A stretch of 24,802 bases of DNA, from positions 1 through 24,802 of the forward strand of contig JAISPY010000240.1 in assembly GCA_031274565.1 (NCBI GenBank), given 5' to 3'. The notes beneath the pieces are model-generated. The model had not been told where the DNA came from, did no database searches, and saw nothing but the letters and a program-made list of their open reading frames with translations. Position numbers and translations under genes: made by a program. The DNA is from Treponema sp. (GTDB lineage: Bacteria > Spirochaetota > Spirochaetia > Treponematales > Breznakiellaceae). Shown here in pieces: positions 14,830 to 22,748 of the stretch (its first letter is position 1; each line of letters opens with the position of its first letter).

Positions 14830-15592
14830 AGAGCAACCCTGACACCACTTGTTTGTTCGCTTCCGCATCCGCCCGCTTCTTGGGATCCTTGGTAATCGAG
14901 AGGATCCGGTCATAGAGCGCCACTGCCCCTGCATACTGCCCGGTCATATAGTAGGCCCGGGCCAGGATAAACATCCCATCCACCTCGTTTTTTGCCAGTT
15001 CCAAGTACCGTTCCAGGTGGGGAATGGCCGCTTCAGGACGATCCAGTTCAAACACATATAAGACCCCCAGGCCATACCGGGGCCGGGCATACTCAGCGTC
15101 CAGCTCAATGGCCCTCAGGTACGCCGCTTCCGCAAGCTCAAAATAGCGCTGCCCCTGCATCGCTCCCCCCCCTGAACCGCCGCCGGTCTCCGGGCTGCCG
15201 TAGGAAGCATTGGCCACAATCCCCGCGGAAAGTCCCCGCAGGTAATGCACGGTGGGATCCGTAGGGGTGTAGTAAATAGCCCGTTCCAGCGCGTCCAGGG
15301 CCTCCGTATGCAACCCCCGATCCTGTAACCGGGTGGCCAGAATCTTCCAGTACACCCCGGTCCGGGCCGCATCCTGCACATGCCGCTCAATCTTCGCCTC
15401 ATAGAGGGCTATAGCCTCCCGTAACCCTTGGATAGACGTGGGCGGCCCGCCCCCCCGAGGACTCAATTCGGCAATCCGGGTCGCCAGGGTATCCCGGAAC
15501 CGGTACTTCCGGTATAGCTGAATACCAAACACCAGACCCCCGATTACCAGAATCACCACGATACCGATGACCATATCTTTTTTAATGTTCAT
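14822..15592 (-). CDS. Membrane-anchored TPR-repeat protein
   Basis: 256 residues. The N-terminus MNIKKDMVIGIVVILVIGGL is a single signal-anchor helix (about 7-26) with positive charges on both sides, and the rest would lie in the periplasm if anchored in the usual way. The body has at least three tetratricopeptide-like helix pairs: around EALDALERAIYYTPTDPTVHY, then a repeat ending in AIELDAEYARPRYGLGVLY, then PEAAIPHLERYLELAK and YAGAVALYDRILSITKDPKK. A Gly/Ser-rich insert (GGGSGGG) separates the first two. TPR folds bind protein partners, and no catalytic motif is visible. T. pallidum has a TPR-type gene in the comparable place, as I recall. The ATG at 15592 follows GAGGTG and lies 10 bases after xerD. 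A role beside division and recombination genes is plausible but unproven. Confidence 0.88.
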   Translation of the reverse strand: MNIKKDMVIGIVVILVIGGLVFGIQLYRKYRFRDTLATRIAELSPRGGGPPTSIQGLREAIALYEAKIERHVQDAARTGVYWKILATRLQDRGLHTEALDALERAIYYTPTDPTVHYLRGLSAGIVANASYGSPETGGGSGGGAMQGQRYFELAEAAYLRAIELDAEYARPRYGLGVLYVFELDRPEAAIPHLERYLELAKNEVDGMFILARAYYMTGQYAGAVALYDRILSITKDPKKRADAEANKQVVSGLLYG

Positions 15593-15602
15593 GGGATACA
15601 CC

Positions 15603-16535
15603 TCATAGCGTACGTTCAGGATTGGTTTGATACCGGCTCTGCGCCCAGAGCTGCGGCATATAGCGCCGGTACTGTTCCCGAAGCAGGGATCCATCCACAT
15701 GGGTATAGATTTGCGTGCTGGTCAAATCCGCATGGCCTAAGAGTTCCTGCACCGACCGAAGATCCGCTCCGCCGGCCAAGAGTGCGGAGGCAAAGGTATG
15801 CCGCAGGGTATGGAGCTTGGAATTCATTCCCGCCTGGGCAGCGATCTGGGCATAGGTCTTCCACATCCCTTTTCGGGAAAGCCGCCTGCCGAACCGACTG
15901 ATAAACAGGGCGGAACTATGCTTGGAACCGGCAAGCCGCGGCCGGGCTTCCGCCAGGTACCGTTTTAGCCAGGATGCGGCTTCATCGCCAAAAATCGCGA
16001 ACCGTTCCTTGTTTCCCTTCCCTCGGACCGTAATAAGCCCTTCGGAAAACATAATATCCCGCACATTCAGCGAAACCGCCTCTGAAACCCGTAAGCCCGC
16101 GGAATAGATAAGTTCGTAGAGCGCCCGGTTCCGTAATCCCCTGGGAGTACTCGTATCAATCAGTCCCAAAAGGTGATCCACCGATTCCCGGGTAAGCACC
16201 GCAGGCAGCCGGATCCCCTTTCGGGGAGATTCGAGGATCTTCGCGGGGTTATCGGTCCTGATATGGGCGTCTATGGTAAAGCGAAAAAAAGAACGGAGCG
16301 CGGCTATCACTTTAGCCGCAGTCCGGGAATTGATGCGGTTCCGGGTACGGCGCGCTTCCAGATACCGAACCAGGTCCGGGGTATCAGCAGTCTCAAGACC
16401 TACCTGCGTTTCGGTAAGCCAGGCAAGAAACAGACGGATCTCTCCCCGGTAGGTTTGCGCGGTGAGCAACGCCCGGTGTTCCAAGGTGACCAACCGGGAA
16501 TAGTACTGTTCCACCATATCCTGCTGATATACCAC
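15603..16535 (-). CDS. xerD: Tyrosine recombinase, XerD-like
   Basis: Second tyrosine recombinase of the cluster, likely partner of the Xer protein at 10547-11500 in dimer resolution at dif. The 310 residues have a core-binding domain (about 8-100) with AALRSFFRFTI, and a complete catalytic set: Arg149 (SAGLRVSE), Lys173 (GKGNKER), His242 and Arg245 (HTLRHTF), His268 (LLGHADL) and Tyr277 (STQIYTHV). GTG at 16535 is preceded only by a weak site. The ATG at 16517 (MVEQYYS) is a serious alternative and would give 304 residues. It lies directly after ftsZ (3 bases), an unusual neighbour that ties dimer resolution to division expression. XerD versus XerC naming is by elimination. Confidence 0.88.
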   Translation of the reverse strand: MVYQQDMVEQYYSRLVTLEHRALLTAQTYRGEIRLFLAWLTETQVGLETADTPDLVRYLEARRTRNRINSRTAAKVIAALRSFFRFTIDAHIRTDNPAKILESPRKGIRLPAVLTRESVDHLLGLIDTSTPRGLRNRALYELIYSAGLRVSEAVSLNVRDIMFSEGLITVRGKGNKERFAIFGDEAASWLKRYLAEARPRLAGSKHSSALFISRFGRRLSRKGMWKTYAQIAAQAGMNSKLHTLRHTFASALLAGGADLRSVQELLGHADLTSTQIYTHVDGSLLREQYRRYMPQLWAQSRYQTNPERTL

Positions 16536-16537
16536 CC

Positions 16538-17752
16538 CTAGGCTTCCCTGCCCCCGCCTGATACGGAAGCATCCCGATGCAGGCTGTACTTCCGATCGCG
16601 GATTACCGTGGGAACCTCCAGATCATCCTCAGGATAGCTGCTCGTCCGCGGGGATATAAATTCCGTCCGCTTGGTCCGCTCTCGGATCTTTTCCCATTCA
16701 TGAATGTCAATAAAATCACTTTCCGGTTGCTTGGCAGTCTCCCGGACAGGTCCTTTCTGAGGCGCTTTTACGGTTTCAGACTGAAACCCCGTAGCGATAA
16801 CCGTTACCCGCAACCTATCCTCCAGGGTGGTGTCCAGGCTTGACCCCACAATAATGACCGCTTCTGGATCAGACTTCGCGGTGATAAGGTTTACCACTTC
16901 CTGCAATTCAACCAGGGAAAGATCCTCGCCCCCGGAAACATTCACCAGGATCCGGGTGGCCCCTTCTATGGCGGTGTCTTCCAGGAGGGGATTGTCCACC
17001 GCCATGGTAGCCGCTTCCGAAGCCCGGTTATCCCCGGTACCGTAGCCAATACCCATAAGGGCATCTCCCTGGCCTTGAATGATGGCTTCTACATCCGCGA
17101 AATCAATGTTAATAAGGCCGGTTTGGTTTACCAAGTCCGAAATACCCTGTACCCCCTGCCGTAGCACATCATCAGCCTTGAGAAAGGCCTCGGTGATGGG
17201 GGTCCGCCGTTCCACAATATTGAGCAGATGTTGATTAGGAATGATGATGAGCGTATCCACCGCCTCCCGGAGCTTAACAATCCCCGCCTCAGCAAGACGC
17301 ATCCTGAAACGGCCCTCAAAGTCAAAGGGCTTGGTTACCACCCCCACGGTCAAGGCCCCGCACTCCTTGGCGATCCGGGCGATAACCGGCGCGGATCCGG
17401 TCCCGGTACCCCCGCCCATGCCCGCGGTTACGAAGACCATATTGGCCCCTTTGAGGACCTCCGCAATCATCTCCTGGTCGTCACTGGCCGCCTTTTCACC
17501 GATCTCCGGTTTTCCCCCGGCCCCCCGACCCCCGGTGAATTTAGCGCCGATCTGCAGCTTCTTATTGGCCTTGCATTTGTTCAGATCCTGTACGTCCGTA
17601 TTGACAGCGATGAATTCCACCCCCTGTAAGCCGCAGCTAATCATGCGGTTTACCGCGTTAGAACCGCCGCCGCCCGTACCGATGACCTTGATAACCGCCG
17701 GACTCGGATTCATTAATTTTTCATCATGGACTTCAATGTTCATAAAATTCAT
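16538..17752 (-). CDS. ftsZ: Cell division GTPase FtsZ
   Basis: Tubulin homologue that forms the Z ring and organises septal wall synthesis. The 404 residues have the tubulin signature GGGTGTGS at 113-120, GTGGGGSNAVNRM near 25-37, and the catalytic T7 loop NIDFADVEAII at 215-225. A charged variable linker (about 335-375) leads to the conserved C-terminal peptide LEVPTVIRDRK (378-388), which binds FtsA and other partners. Unusually, about 16 further residues (YSLHRDAS, then a Gly/Arg tail) follow this peptide. The ATG at 17752 has GGGAGGGA in front. The 107-base AT-rich gap after ftsA suggests its own promoter or leader. Confidence 0.99.
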   Translation of the reverse strand: MNFMNIEVHDEKLMNPSPAVIKVIGTGGGGSNAVNRMISCGLQGVEFIAVNTDVQDLNKCKANKKLQIGAKFTGGRGAGGKPEIGEKAASDDQEMIAEVLKGANMVFVTAGMGGGTGTGSAPVIARIAKECGALTVGVVTKPFDFEGRFRMRLAEAGIVKLREAVDTLIIIPNQHLLNIVERRTPITEAFLKADDVLRQGVQGISDLVNQTGLINIDFADVEAIIQGQGDALMGIGYGTGDNRASEAATMAVDNPLLEDTAIEGATRILVNVSGGEDLSLVELQEVVNLITAKSDPEAVIIVGSSLDTTLEDRLRVTVIATGFQSETVKAPQKGPVRETAKQPESDFIDIHEWEKIRERTKRTEFISPRTSSYPEDDLEVPTVIRDRKYSLHRDASVSGGGREA

Positions 17753-17859
17753 ACCATCCCTCCCAAATCGCCTTTATGATTTTGTACTCACGATTTTTTA
17801 TTTGTCTCTTTATTATGAGCTTTATTATCCCCTCCCGTCCAGGGGCAGGTGCCCACACC
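17753..17859 (-). promoter_or_regulatory. AT-rich leader between ftsA and ftsZ
   Basis: This 107-base gap differs sharply in composition from the surrounding coding DNA. It contains two exact ATAATAAAG copies on the minus strand (17828-17820 and 17816-17808, 12-base period) and a nearby variant ATCATAAAG (17780-17772), then the ftsZ ribosome-binding site. ftsZ commonly has its own promoters near the end of ftsA, so a promoter or regulator site is likely. No convincing -35/-10 pair could be picked. Confidence 0.35.
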
Positions 17860-19101
17860 CTAAAAAAACTCGGTTTTGAGCCAATCAATGAATTGACGCA
17901 TCTTAGATGCCCGTCCTTTTTCCCGAAGGTGCAGATCTCCTCCCCGCTCAGGGGTGTTTCGTCGCTCTCGATCATCCCCTTCCAGCACCAGACCTACCGC
18001 GGTAGCGTATATGGGACTGCGGTATTCTTCCACCAAGCCTCCCACAGGCAGAGGACTTCCGACTCGAACCGGCATTTTAAAGATATAGGAAGCTAATTCC
18101 GCAGCCCCTAAGAGCTGCGCTCCCCCACCGGTCAAGACAATGCCCCCGCCCAGGGGCCTTGAAAGGGAAAGTTTATCCATCTTTTCCTTTACCATCTTAA
18201 ATATCTCTTCCATTCGAGGCCGGATGATCGCCAAGATCTGGGATTTCGGTATAGGCATGGGGGGTCTGCCCCCAACCCCCGGCACGATCACATCATCATC
18301 CCCTTCAAACAAGCCTTCCCAACAGCATCCGGTATCAATTTTTATCCGCTCTGCGGTCTCAAAGGAAATATTCTTCACCTTCGATATATCACTGGTAATC
18401 ATGCCCCCCCCCGCAGGGATGGTAATATTTGAATAGGGGGCGCCATCCGCATACACCAGTACATCCGTGGTCCCTCCCCCCAGGTCAAGGAGGGCCACCC
18501 CGATCTCTTTTTCCTCCAGGGTCAGCACGGATCTGCTTGCCGCCAAGGAATGGAGGATGAGATCATTCACAATGAATCCCGCCCGGTTCACGCATTTTAT
18601 GAGGTTCTGGGCGCTGGTAACCGAACAGGTGATGATATGCACTTCCGCTTCGAGCCGTACCCCAATCATGTCCAGGGGATCCCGGATTCCCCGCTGATCA
18701 TCCACGATATAGCTCTGGGGAATCACCTCTAGTACCTGCCGATCCATGGGGATGACCACCGCCCGGGCCGCTTCCAATACTCGGTGGATATCCTCAGGTC
18801 CAATCTCTCGGGTTTCCCGGGTTTTTCCCGTAACCGCCACCACCCCACGGGAATTGATCCCGTCGATATGGTTGCCCCCGATACCGGTCCAGCACACCTC
18901 TACTTCCCGTCCGCTCATCATTTCCGCAGCCTCAATTGCCGCAGCCACCGAGCGCAGGGTAGCTTCAATATTAACCACCACTCCTTTCCGCAGTCCTGTG
19001 GACGGACACACCCCTACACCGGTAATTTCGAGATTCCCATGTTCATTACGCTCGCCAATCACGGCGCAGACCTTAGTCGTGCCTATATCAAGGCCGACCA
19101 C
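17860..19101 (-). CDS. ftsA: Cell division protein FtsA
   Basis: Actin-like ATPase that tethers FtsZ filaments to the membrane and recruits downstream divisome proteins. The 413 residues begin MVGLDIGTTKVCAVIGE (phosphate-1 loop). The SHS2/1C insertion follows (about 80-160, with VLEVIPQSYIVDDQRGI), then ALLDLGGGTTDV (phosphate-2) and GGIVLTGGGAQLLG (adenosine motif). The last residues, MRQFIDWLKTEFF, form the amphipathic membrane-targeting helix. GTG at 19101 is the only sensible start: upstream in frame there is no ATG, and the conserved glycine-rich motif begins at residue 3. It lies 7 bases after ftsQ with a weak GACGGA site, so coupling is likely. Confidence 0.98.
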   Translation of the reverse strand: MVGLDIGTTKVCAVIGERNEHGNLEITGVGVCPSTGLRKGVVVNIEATLRSVAAAIEAAEMMSGREVEVCWTGIGGNHIDGINSRGVVAVTGKTRETREIGPEDIHRVLEAARAVVIPMDRQVLEVIPQSYIVDDQRGIRDPLDMIGVRLEAEVHIITCSVTSAQNLIKCVNRAGFIVNDLILHSLAASRSVLTLEEKEIGVALLDLGGGTTDVLVYADGAPYSNITIPAGGGMITSDISKVKNISFETAERIKIDTGCCWEGLFEGDDDVIVPGVGGRPPMPIPKSQILAIIRPRMEEIFKMVKEKMDKLSLSRPLGGGIVLTGGGAQLLGAAELASYIFKMPVRVGSPLPVGGLVEEYRSPIYATAVGLVLEGDDRERRNTPERGGDLHLREKGRASKMRQFIDWLKTEFF

Positions 19102-19108
19102 TAATCCG

Positions 19109-20020
19109 TCATGAGCCAGAAGGTACCTCCTTTAGCGTATAGGATGCCGTACCGGTCCTAAAATCGATCTCCTCAACCTTGAGGCGTTTTGAAACGCACA
19201 CGTCTACCACCAACAGCACATAGCGAAGCATATGCTCATTTAATACGGATCCCAAGCGAATCCGCACCGGATTATGGACAGGATAGAGGATTACTTCATA
19301 TCTGTCAAAGGTCTTCCAGTGTACCACTATCTCCGAAATAGCCGCCAATAGTTCCGGAGCATTCGCCTGTATCGCCGCGAGATCCCTCACGAGCACCTGG
19401 GCCATGAGCGGAAGCTGCATCCCCAGGTAGGGCGGCTCAGTGAACAGCCCGGATATAACCGGTATGGCGGGGACGGCGGCAGTATCCGCAGCCTCAGAGC
19501 CAATCTGAAAGACCACTCCCCGGTGGTCAAAGTAAACCGGCTGCACGGTTCCTTCCATGCCCGGTATCATCGCGAAGAACAAGCCCACCGCTTTACGGCC
19601 TTCCAGGACTATCCGTATCGTATTAGGGAACCGCTTAATCACCTGGACGGAAGCTACCATCGAGAGCGCGGCTAACCTCGACTCCACAAGCCGGGCGTTC
19701 ACCGAGGCATAGGATGATCTTCGGGTGATCCCCGCCTGTTTCAGAACCATCGCCGTATCCAGTTCCGGCATTCCCAGTACTTCCACCCGGGACAAGGGCA
19801 GCGCAGGATTAACCACCAAGAGCAAGAGCAATTCTCCGCTGATGAGCGCCACGATAACGATGACAATCCACTTGAGGCCTTTTTCGACCAAGGCCCTCGC
19901 CCGGGGTGAAGCACCGGTGGATACATCCGCTACGGTTTCTATATCTTCTACACCTTCTATATCATCGGATAAGAAATCAGGGGATAGTATATCTTCGGTA
20001 AAAATATTGTCATCGACCAT
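19109..20020 (-). CDS. ftsQ: Cell division protein FtsQ/DivIB
   Basis: Bitopic divisome protein that, with FtsL and its partner, controls activation of septal synthesis. 303 residues from ATG 20020: an acidic cytoplasmic part (1-45, with DDIEGVEDIE), one transmembrane helix at about 50-70 (IVIVIVALISGELLLLLVV), then a POTRA domain starting LSRVEVLGMPELDT and ending KRFPNTIRIVLEGRKAVGLF. The C-terminal beta domain follows. The frame is open further upstream to 20086, but that part overlaps ftsW and lacks a ribosome-binding site. The chosen ATG overlaps the ftsW end by 11 bases. Identification rests on topology, the POTRA pattern and place between ftsW and ftsA. Confidence 0.93.
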   Translation of the reverse strand: MVDDNIFTEDILSPDFLSDDIEGVEDIETVADVSTGASPRARALVEKGLKWIVIVIVALISGELLLLLVVNPALPLSRVEVLGMPELDTAMVLKQAGITRRSSYASVNARLVESRLAALSMVASVQVIKRFPNTIRIVLEGRKAVGLFFAMIPGMEGTVQPVYFDHRGVVFQIGSEAADTAAVPAIPVISGLFTEPPYLGMQLPLMAQVLVRDLAAIQANAPELLAAISEIVVHWKTFDRYEVILYPVHNPVRIRLGSVLNEHMLRYVLLVVDVCVSKRLKVEEIDFRTGTASYTLKEVPSGS

Positions 20021-21221
20021 GGGACATCTCGGGACCGAAAGCATACCAGCCCTCCGGTTGGGCGGTGTATTTGGTCGAAGGGCCAAAGGCCGTCGGAATT
20101 TCCCGGGATCGGGAAATATTGACGATGATCCCTGACCCGATGAGGGTCGTTACCAGGGATGAGCCTCCTGCAGAGAAGAAGGGCAGCGGGACCCCGGTGG
20201 CCGGAATAGAGCCGGAGACCACCGCAATATTTAAGAGCGCCTGGGCCACGATCATGGTAACCAGCCCGAAAGCCAAAAGCCGGCGGTAGGTTCCTTCCGC
20301 CCGCATAGCCGCCCGGTAACCCCGGGCCGCAAAGACCCCGAAAAGCAGTATAAAGAACAAGACCCCGAGGAAACCCATTTCTTCGGCAAACGAGGAAAAA
20401 ATAAAATCCGATTGCACCTCAGGCACCCCGGCAAACTTCCGTAGCCCATGACCGATACCTTTCCCCCAAAATCCGCCGGAGGCAATGGTCGTAATCGAGG
20501 CCCGGACCTGATACCCTGCCCCATGGGGTTCCCAGTTGGGGTTAAGGTAACTGATAATCCGCCTGAACCGGTGTTCCTTCGTCAGAATCAACAGCAGCGC
20601 AAAGGGCAGAAACATGAACAAGCCGCTGAGGAAATACCGGCGCTTCACCCCCGCAAGATAAAAGAGCAGCACCCCATTCAACGCGATGAACGCGGCAGTG
20701 GAAAAGTTATTTTGCAACGAGATCAAGATAATGAACAGGGCGGTAATGAAAAAAGGCGGCAAGATACCCTTGGTCAAGGAGTGGATATGCTCCTGTTTCT
20801 TATCAAAAATATGGGCTAAATACAGGGGCAGCACGAGCTTGACCAATTCCGAGGGCTGAAACGTCTCGGAACCGATACGGAACCATCGGGAGGCGCCGTT
20901 CTTCGTAACCCCCACCACTGGCAGCAGGGGAAGGATGCAGAGCAGGATGGTTCCCAGGACCGCAATGACCGGCAACCGGTAGTTCCGCACCCAATCCAGA
21001 TTGATCCGGGAGATTACCAGGAACAGCGCCACCCCCACCCCCAAGAAGACGCTCTGTCGGGATATGAGATACAAGCCGTTTTCAAAAAACCGTTCCGCAT
21101 ACACGTAGGAACAGGAATAGAGGGTTACCATTCCCAAACCCATAAGCAGAAAAATACTGGCTATCAAAATATGATCCGCATGGACCCGGCGTCCGGTCTT
21201 TTCAACGTTAAATTGATACAT
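20010..21221 (-). CDS. ftsW: Septal peptidoglycan polymerase FtsW (SEDS family)
   Basis: Multi-pass membrane glycosyltransferase that polymerises lipid II at the septum, working with a class B PBP. The 403 residues contain about ten hydrophobic helices. NGASRWFRIGSETFQPSELVK (about 108-128), the SYLNPNWEPHGAGYQ stretch, SDFIFSSFAEEMG (271-283) with the Asp that is essential in SEDS enzymes (Asp272), and PATGVPLPFFSAGGSSL (340-356) are all family signatures. One oddity is LQNNFSTAAF (169-178), where most relatives have QPDxGT with Asp. The ATG at 21221 follows AAGGAGAG, 35 bases after mraY. FtsW rather than RodA is chosen by position next to ftsQ/A/Z. No ftsI gene lies beside it. Confidence 0.96.
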   Translation of the reverse strand: MYQFNVEKTGRRVHADHILIASIFLLMGLGMVTLYSCSYVYAERFFENGLYLISRQSVFLGVGVALFLVISRINLDWVRNYRLPVIAVLGTILLCILPLLPVVGVTKNGASRWFRIGSETFQPSELVKLVLPLYLAHIFDKKQEHIHSLTKGILPPFFITALFIILISLQNNFSTAAFIALNGVLLFYLAGVKRRYFLSGLFMFLPFALLLILTKEHRFRRIISYLNPNWEPHGAGYQVRASITTIASGGFWGKGIGHGLRKFAGVPEVQSDFIFSSFAEEMGFLGVLFFILLFGVFAARGYRAAMRAEGTYRRLLAFGLVTMIVAQALLNIAVVSGSIPATGVPLPFFSAGGSSLVTTLIGSGIIVNISRSREIPTAFGPSTKYTAQPEGWYAFGPEMSHGR

Positions 21222-21256
21222 CCTTCCGCTCTCCTTACTCCCCGCTCCCGGTGAAA

Positions 21257-22336
21257 CTATTGAATCTTCAAGGTTGACAGGGCAATGATGGCAAACAGGC
21301 CCCCCAGAATCCAGAAACGGATCACCACCTTCGTTTCCGCCCAGCCGGATAATTCAAAATGATGATGCACCGGCGCCATCTTAAACACCCGCCGCTTCCG
21401 CAGCTTATACGAAAGCACCTGGATGATCACCGAGGCAATCTCTAAGACAAAGACCCCGCCGATAATAAGAATCAGGATCTCCTTCTTAATAATCAGCGAG
21501 ACCACTGCGGTAACCCCCCCCAGGGGCAAGCTCCCCACATCCCCCATGAAAACATCCGCTGGATGGGCATTGAACCAGAGAAACCCGATACACGCCCCCA
21601 CCGCGGCGAGACAGAAAACCGTCAATTCACCCCCACCGGTAATATAGGGTATCCCAAGATAGAAGGAATAATCCGCCCGTCCCGAAAGATACGTGAGGAT
21701 CGCTAAGGTAATAAATACCAGAATAAGGAGGCCCGCAGCAAGCCCGTCAAGTCCATCGGAAAAATTCACCGCGTTGGATTCTCCCACGATAAGGAGCACC
21801 CCAAAAGGTATCCACAGAACCCCGAGATCCACCACGGGATTCTTAAAAAAGGGTATATACAGGGCGGTGATCCCCTCTTCCCCGGAAAAATAGAGGAAGA
21901 GCATCACCCCAATGGCTACGGCAAACTGACCGGCTAGTTTTGCCCAGGCAGGCAGGCCTGCGGAATTATGCAACCTGACCTTGAGGAAATCGTCCAGAAA
22001 GCCGATGCCGCATAAGGCAACCAAGGCTCCTCCGGTAAGCCACACCTTCGCATTTCCCCAATCCTGCCACAGGAGCATGGAGCAGAGCATCGAAAAAACA
22101 ATCAGTATCCCCCCCATAGTGGGAGTACCGGTTTTTTTCAGATGACTCTCAGGTCCATCTTCCCGGACCGACTGGCCTATCTTGAGTTTCCTCAGGGCTT
22201 CGATTATCCGGGGACCCAAGATGAAACAGATGAGCAGGGTAGTTAAGGCCGCGTATGCGCCCCGGACGGAGAGGTACTGGAACACATTGAGGGGAGTGAA
22301 ATATTTAACCAGGGGATACACGAATTGCAGAAACAC
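21257..22336 (-). CDS. mraY: Phospho-N-acetylmuramoyl-pentapeptide transferase MraY
   Basis: Inner-membrane enzyme that transfers phospho-MurNAc-pentapeptide from UDP to undecaprenyl phosphate, giving lipid I. The 359 residues match the family, with about ten transmembrane helices. GPESHLKKTGTPTMGG (61-76), the Asp pair in FLDDF (115-116), NFSDGLDGLA (191-200), NAHPADVFMGDVGSLPLGG (256-274) and VHHHFE (323-328) hold the magnesium and substrate residues, all present. Start is GTG at 22336 with AGGGGAGGG six bases upstream, in the 118-base gap after the ftsL-like gene. It is the only mur-type gene left in this division cluster. As I recall, in T. pallidum mraY lies elsewhere. Confidence 0.98.
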   Translation of the reverse strand: MFLQFVYPLVKYFTPLNVFQYLSVRGAYAALTTLLICFILGPRIIEALRKLKIGQSVREDGPESHLKKTGTPTMGGILIVFSMLCSMLLWQDWGNAKVWLTGGALVALCGIGFLDDFLKVRLHNSAGLPAWAKLAGQFAVAIGVMLFLYFSGEEGITALYIPFFKNPVVDLGVLWIPFGVLLIVGESNAVNFSDGLDGLAAGLLILVFITLAILTYLSGRADYSFYLGIPYITGGGELTVFCLAAVGACIGFLWFNAHPADVFMGDVGSLPLGGVTAVVSLIIKKEILILIIGGVFVLEIASVIIQVLSYKLRKRRVFKMAPVHHHFELSGWAETKVVIRFWILGGLFAIIALSTLKIQ

Positions 22337-22454
22337 TTACATCCCTCCCCTTACCGGCCCAGTCTGGCTGCCACGCTCCGCAGGGCTATCTCCGCGAAAG
22401 GAGCCACGCCGCGCCTCCCGAGCCGGGGATAACCCGGCGCAATCCATGATACCC
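22337..22454 (-). other. ftsL-mraY gap with mini-ORF and nested inverted repeats
   Basis: This GC-rich gap contains GTG (22407-22405), six bases after a GGGAGG (22419-22414), opening an 18-residue frame MAPFAEIALRSVAARLGR that stops at 22351. A second frame (22447-22337) encodes 36 arginine-rich residues overlapping the mraY ribosome-binding site. Inverted repeats GCGCC/GGCGC (22411-22415 and 22436-22440) enclose CCGGG/CCCGG (22423-22427 and 22433-22437, sharing two bases with the outer arm). GCTCC/GGAGC (22375-22379 and 22400-22404) enclose CTCC-GCGAAA-GGAG (22390-22403). It may be a remnant of murF, which commonly sits here, or a palindromic repeat insertion. Confidence 0.4.
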
Positions 22455-22748
22455 TTATCCATCAAGGCGCTTACCCCTTTCGATCCGAATCTGCAATACC
22501 GCTTCAGGACGTATCTTGGATAGACCTAATTCATCCCGGGCAATTTTTTCTATTCTTCCCGGCGATGAAAGCACCGCGATCCCGGCGATGAGGTTTTTAT
22601 TGTTTTCTATCCATTCCACCTGCTCCACTTCAAGCTGCTCCACTTTTTGCTCCAGGGCCGCATACCGGGAAGACTGCCATGCGGTAATACCTAAGAGCCC
22701 GGGAATGGTGAGGGCAATAACATATAAGAGTACCAGTTGCCCTTTCAC
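22455..22748 (-). CDS. ftsL: FtsL/DivIC-like cell division protein
   Basis: Small bitopic divisome protein that pairs through its periplasmic coiled coil. 97 residues: one N-terminal transmembrane helix at about 4-23 (QLVLLYVIALTIPGLLG), then a heptad-rich helix YAALEQKVEQLEVEQVEW (about 29-46), and a C-terminal ARDELGLSKIRPEAVLQI segment. That segment is typical of the FtsL/DivIC family (A...LGL...P.E...). GTG at 22748 overlaps the rsmH stop as GTGA, a classic coupling signal. FtsL and DivIC (FtsB) share this form; ftsL is preferred because the gene follows rsmH, the standard place for ftsL. Confidence 0.85.
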   Translation of the reverse strand: MKGQLVLLYVIALTIPGLLGITAWQSSRYAALEQKVEQLEVEQVEWIENNKNLIAGIAVLSSPGRIEKIARDELGLSKIRPEAVLQIRIERGKRLDG

